A stretch of 8,836 nucleotides of DNA. It comes from Pseudomonadota bacterium (lineage in GTDB: Bacteria; Pseudomonadota; Gammaproteobacteria; UBA5335). The stretch spans positions 1 to 8,836 of the forward strand of contig JAJXTQ010000059.1 in assembly GCA_021783685.1 (NCBI GenBank), given 5' to 3'. Below the pieces are notes generated by a model. That model was not told the origin of the DNA. It saw only the letters and a program-made list of their open reading frames with translations, and did not search any database. Below are positions 6,330 to 8,836 of the stretch, piece after piece. Each line of letters starts with the position of its first letter. Position 1 is the stretch's first letter. Both the position numbers and the translations under genes were made by a program.

Positions 6330-7286
6330 ATGACAGCGGCGGGACGGCGTGTCGATCCCGAATCCCCACGGGTTCTGGTGGTCGGTGCAGGCGCGGTCGG
6401 TGGGTTCTATGGCAGCCTGCTGGCGCGCCGCGGATGGCTCGTGGACGTGGTCTGTCGCAGCGAGGCCGAGCTCGTGGCGCGGCAGGGATTCGCCATTCGC
6501 AGCGACCCCATGGGGGAGTGGACCTTTCGGCCACGGGCCGTATTCTCCAGGGTCGAGCCCCCGGATGAGCCGCCCGACTATCTGCTGCTGACGACCAAGG
6601 TGATTGCCGGTGAGGACCGGGCGGCCCTGATCCGGCCGGCGGTGGGTCCGCGGACCGTGATCGTCGCCATGGAAAACGGCATCGGCATCGAAGCGCCCTT
6701 GGCCGCAGCCTTCCCGGACCATGAACTCATCAGCGCGCTGGCCTTCGTCTGCGTCTCGCGCGCCGCGCCGGGCCACATCCATCACCAGGCCTACGGCGCG
6801 CTTACCCTGGGTCGCTATCCGCTGGGAGCGTCGCCGGCGAGCGAGCGGCTGGCGGACGCCTTCCGGCAGGCGGGGATCGCGGCCGAGCTCGATGCCGACA
6901 TCGTCACCGCCCGCTGGCGCAAGGCCGTGTGGAACGCCGCCTTCAATCCCGCATCGGTCCTGGCCGGCGGTGTCGACACCGCCCGGTTGATGGCCGACGA
7001 ACACGCGCTGCGCATGATCGGGCGCGCCATGGACGAGGTGTGCCGGATCGCGGCCGCCGCCGGCCATCCATTGCCCGAGCGGACCACCGAGGCGATGCTC
7101 GGGAACACGCGACGCATGCCGCCTTATCTCACCAGCATGACGCTCGATGCGCTGCAGGGCCGGCCGCTGGAACGCGCGGCCATCCTCGGCGCCATCCTCG
7201 ACGAGGCTAGCGCGCGCGGCGTCGCCGCGCCTACCCTGGAAACCTTCGATGCGCTGCTGCGCCTGCGTGAAACGGCGGCCCCTTGA
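6330..7286 (+). CDS. panE: 2-dehydropantoate 2-reductase family protein (PanE/ApbA-like)
   Basis: A 318-residue protein starting 12 bases after the ugd stop, probably co-transcribed; no good ribosome site is visible, so it may depend on ugd translation. Ketopantoate reductase converts 2-dehydropantoate to pantoate with NADPH for coenzyme A synthesis. Visible features are the nucleotide-binding loop G19-A-G21-A-V-G24-G, L-L-L-T-T-K90, E115-N116-G, the catalytic-type Lys in R-W-R-K198-A-V-W-N202-A-A-F-N-P, and the C-terminal helix block S269-M ... G-R-P-L-E281. These correspond to the Asn, Lys, Ser and Glu used by the E. coli enzyme. The length is normal and there is no signal peptide. The family contains many paralogs acting on other 2-keto acids, and no other pantothenate genes are nearby, so the family is sure but the substrate is less so. 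Confidence 0.82.
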   Translation: MTAAGRRVDPESPRVLVVGAGAVGGFYGSLLARRGWLVDVVCRSEAELVARQGFAIRSDPMGEWTFRPRAVFSRVEPPDEPPDYLLLTTKVIAGEDRAALIRPAVGPRTVIVAMENGIGIEAPLAAAFPDHELISALAFVCVSRAAPGHIHHQAYGALTLGRYPLGASPASERLADAFRQAGIAAELDADIVTARWRKAVWNAAFNPASVLAGGVDTARLMADEHALRMIGRAMDEVCRIAAAAGHPLPERTTEAMLGNTRRMPPYLTSMTLDALQGRPLERAAILGAILDEASARGVAAPTLETFDALLRLRETAAP

Positions 7287-7336
7287 TCGCGCCGGCTGGA
7301 ACTTGAACGGGCTTCGTTGTACCGTTAGCGCTCTCC

Positions 7337-7399
7337 GGCTGCCGCAGGGTCGTGGCAGCCTGCTCGATGCCCCAAGGAAAGACGGCGCATGCAGCGCCG
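7337..7399 (+). promoter_or_regulatory. Two hairpins in the 227-base panE-thiolase gap
   Basis: The gap 7287-7513 holds two perfect inverted repeats. GGCTGCC (7337-7343) pairs with GGCAGCC (7354-7360) around a 10-base loop, and CGGCGC (7383-7388) pairs with GCGCCG (7394-7399) around a 5-base loop. Neither is followed by a T-tract, so they are weak as terminators for panE and could instead lie in the thiolase mRNA leader. A possible but poor promoter, TTGAAC (7303-7308) with TTAGCG (7325-7330), lies just upstream. The in-frame codons before the thiolase ATG (from 7352) show no thiolase-like sequence. No other feature was found in the gap. Confidence 0.3.
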
Positions 7400-7513
7400 C
7401 GATCCGGTGCGAGGGAAGTCGATGGGCCGCGGCGCTCTGGCCGCCAGCCGCCGTGCAGACGCAGGCATGGAGCACATGGAGTCGGCAGGATCGTCCGCAC
7501 AGGAGTTACGCAA

Positions 7514-8695
7514 ATGGCTGATGCAGTTATCGTTTCCACCGCCCGCACCGGGATTGGCAGGGCGTTCAAGGGGTCCTTGAACCTGACCCATGGCGCCGAA
7601 ATGGGCGGCCATGTCATCAAGCACGCCGTCGAGCGCGCTGGCATCGATCCGGGCGAAGTCGAAGAAATCATCATGGGCTGTGGCCTGCCCGAAGGCGCGA
7701 CCGGCAACAACATCGCACGCCTCGCCGGCATTCGCGGCGGCATCCCCGTTACCTCGACCGGCGCCACCATCGCCCGGTTCTGCGGCTCCGGCCTCTCCGC
7801 CGTCGCCCACGCGGCCCAGCGCTGCATCGTCGATAAGGTACCGGTCGCCATCGGCGGCGGGCTGGAGTCGATCAGCCTGGTGCAGAACAACATGAACATG
7901 AAGCACGCGATGGACAAGGGGCTGCTCAAGATGAAGCCCACCATCATGATGCCCATGATCCCGACGGCCGAAAACGTCGCCAAGCGCTTCAACGTGACGC
8001 GCGAGGAAGCAGACCAACTCGGGCTGCTGAGCCAGCAGCGCACCGCCGAAGCCCAGCGCAACGGCAAGCTGGCCGCGGAAATCGTGCCGATCACGGTGAC
8101 CATGGAAGTCACCGACAAGGAAACCGGCAAGACCGAGAAGGTCGAGGTGACCTTGAGCCAGGACGAAGGCAACCGCGTCGACACCACCCTCGAGAAGCTG
8201 GCCTCCCTCAAGCCCGTCGCCGGCCCCACCGGCACGGTCACGGCCGGCAACGCCAGCCAGCTCTCCGACGGCGCGGCCGCGGTCGTCATCATGAACAGCG
8301 AATATGCGGAAAAGAAGGGCGTCCAGCCGCTGGGCATCTTCCGCGGTTTTGCCACCGCCGGTTGCGAACCGGACATCATGGGCATCGGTCCGGTCTTCGC
8401 GATCCCGCGCCTGCTCGAGCGTCATGGCCTCAAGATGGACGACATCGGTCTGTGGGAACTCAATGAAGCCTTCGGCGTACAGGCCATGTACTGTATCAAG
8501 GAGCTGGGCATTCCCATGGAGCTGTGCAACGTCAATGGCGGTGCCATCGCCATTGGCCACCCCTACGGCATGTCTGGCGCCCGCATGGTCGGCGCGGCCC
8601 TGCTCGAAGGCAAGCGCCGCGGCGTGAAGCACGTCGTGGTGTCGATGTGCATCGCCCAGGGCATGGGCGCTGCCGGCCTGTTCGAAGTGGTGTGA
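7514..8695 (+). CDS. Thiolase (acetyl-CoA C-acyltransferase / acetyltransferase)
   Basis: A 393-residue thiolase, the usual length. The start at 7514 is set by AGGAG (7501-7505, 8-base spacer) and by the canonical opening V-I-V-S-T-A-R-T. Thiolases cleave or form 3-ketoacyl-CoA in beta-oxidation or acetoacetyl-CoA metabolism. The nucleophilic Cys is C90 in R-F-C-G-S-G. The other active-site blocks are N317-[11 protein letters not shown]349-P-Y-G-M-S-G, and the second catalytic Cys, C379. The last block reads C-I-A-Q-G-M-G-A-A rather than the common C-x-G-G-G, so two Gly are replaced by Ala-Gln. Codons are strongly biased to AAG, ATC and GGC, suggesting good expression. It is a single-gene unit with its own terminator. 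No beta-oxidation or PHB partner genes are visible, so degradative versus biosynthetic use stays open. Confidence 0.94.
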   Translation: MADAVIVSTARTGIGRAFKGSLNLTHGAEMGGHVIKHAVERAGIDPGEVEEIIMGCGLPEGATGNNIARLAGIRGGIPVTSTGATIARFCGSGLSAVAHAAQRCIVDKVPVAIGGGLESISLVQNNMNMKHAMDKGLLKMKPTIMMPMIPTAENVAKRFNVTREEADQLGLLSQQRTAEAQRNGKLAAEIVPITVTMEVTDKETGKTEKVEVTLSQDEGNRVDTTLEKLASLKPVAGPTGTVTAGNASQLSDGAAAVVIMNSEYAEKKGVQPLGIFRGFATAGCEPDIMGIGPVFAIPRLLERHGLKMDDIGLWELNEAFGVQAMYCIKELGIPMELCNVNGGAIAIGHPYGMSGARMVGAALLEGKRRGVKHVVVSMCIAQGMGAAGLFEVV

Positions 8696-8717
8696 GGCTG
8701 ATCCAGCGCGATCTGCC

Positions 8718-8748
8718 GGCCCGGAGCTTCACCGCTCCGGGCCTTTTT
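8718..8748 (+). terminator. Rho-independent terminator of the thiolase gene
   Basis: A perfect 10-bp stem, GGCCCGGAGC (8718-8727) with GCTCCGGGCC (8734-8743), encloses a 6-base loop (TTCACC) and is followed directly by TTTTT (8744-8748). It begins 22 bases after the thiolase stop. This is a classical intrinsic terminator on the plus strand. Confidence 0.93.
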
Positions 8749-8761
8749 GCGTGATTCGGTT

Positions 8762-8791
8762 TTGGGATCGTGTGCCGCTGCGTGCTAACAT
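8762..8791 (+). promoter_or_regulatory. Putative promoter for a gene beyond the window
   Basis: TTGGGA (8762-8767) lies 18 bases before TAACAT (8786-8791), which is preceded by TG-C (8783-8785), giving an extended -10. It sits just after a strong terminator, where a new transcription unit is expected. No start codon with a ribosome site is seen in the remaining bases to 8836, so the gene would begin outside the window. Confidence 0.42.
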
Positions 8792-8836
8792 CGGCGGCTT
8801 TGATCAGGCCCCGTGTGCCGACGGGCGAACGTCCCC

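Noticed and set aside
4452..7475. Open frame of about 1000 codons on the minus strand opposite FkbM, ugd and the PanE-like gene
   Set aside because: It lies antisense to three genes with clear family motifs. GC-rich codon bias leaves few stops in this antisense frame, and its translation shows no recognisable domain.
7352..7513. In-frame N-terminal extension of the thiolase
   Set aside because: The added 54 residues are basic and unlike any thiolase. The ATG at 7514 has a good ribosome site and begins the conserved domain.
7231..8632. Long minus-strand open frames opposite the thiolase
   Set aside because: The plus-strand thiolase has every active-site block, a ribosome site and a terminator. 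The antisense translations are low-complexity and match nothing.

Overview
The window is GC-rich chromosomal DNA from a Gram-negative bacterium. The first gene encodes a beta-barrel protein ending in an aromatic residue. Periplasmic-type signal peptides and the usual proteobacterial gene families are also present. Base composition and protein style fit a gamma- or betaproteobacterium, but nothing here fixes the genus. There are no rRNA or tRNA genes, CRISPR arrays, insertion sequences or phage genes. Nearly all of the window is coding.

Region 1 (bases 1-2730, plus strand) is a tight four-gene unit: an outer-membrane barrel protein (5' end cut off by the window edge), an exported FMN-binding protein with an S-G-A-T flavinylation motif, an ApbE-type FAD:protein FMN transferase, and a small four-helix membrane protein with paired histidines that looks like a b-type cytochrome. 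Genes two to four overlap or nearly touch. The simplest reading is an extracytoplasmic electron-transfer module. The cytochrome-like protein would exchange electrons between the membrane and a periplasmic protein carrying covalent FMN, ApbE would attach the FMN, and the barrel would serve an outer-membrane step. This is the most interesting part of the window.

Region 2 (2841-4055, minus strand) is a TraB/PrgY-family protein with a C-terminal membrane half. It converges on region 1 across a 110-base gap containing a GC-rich hairpin.

Region 3 (4148-7286, plus strand) is divergent from the TraB gene. It holds an FkbM-type methyltransferase, UDP-glucose 6-dehydrogenase (with its own extended -10 promoter) and, 12 bases further on, a ketopantoate reductase-like protein. 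The first two suggest surface polysaccharide work; the third may belong to pantothenate synthesis or to an unknown reductase role.

Region 4 (7514-8695, plus strand) is a thiolase with a 227-base leader and a textbook rho-independent terminator at 8718-8748. The last 88 bases contain a plausible promoter for a gene beyond the window.
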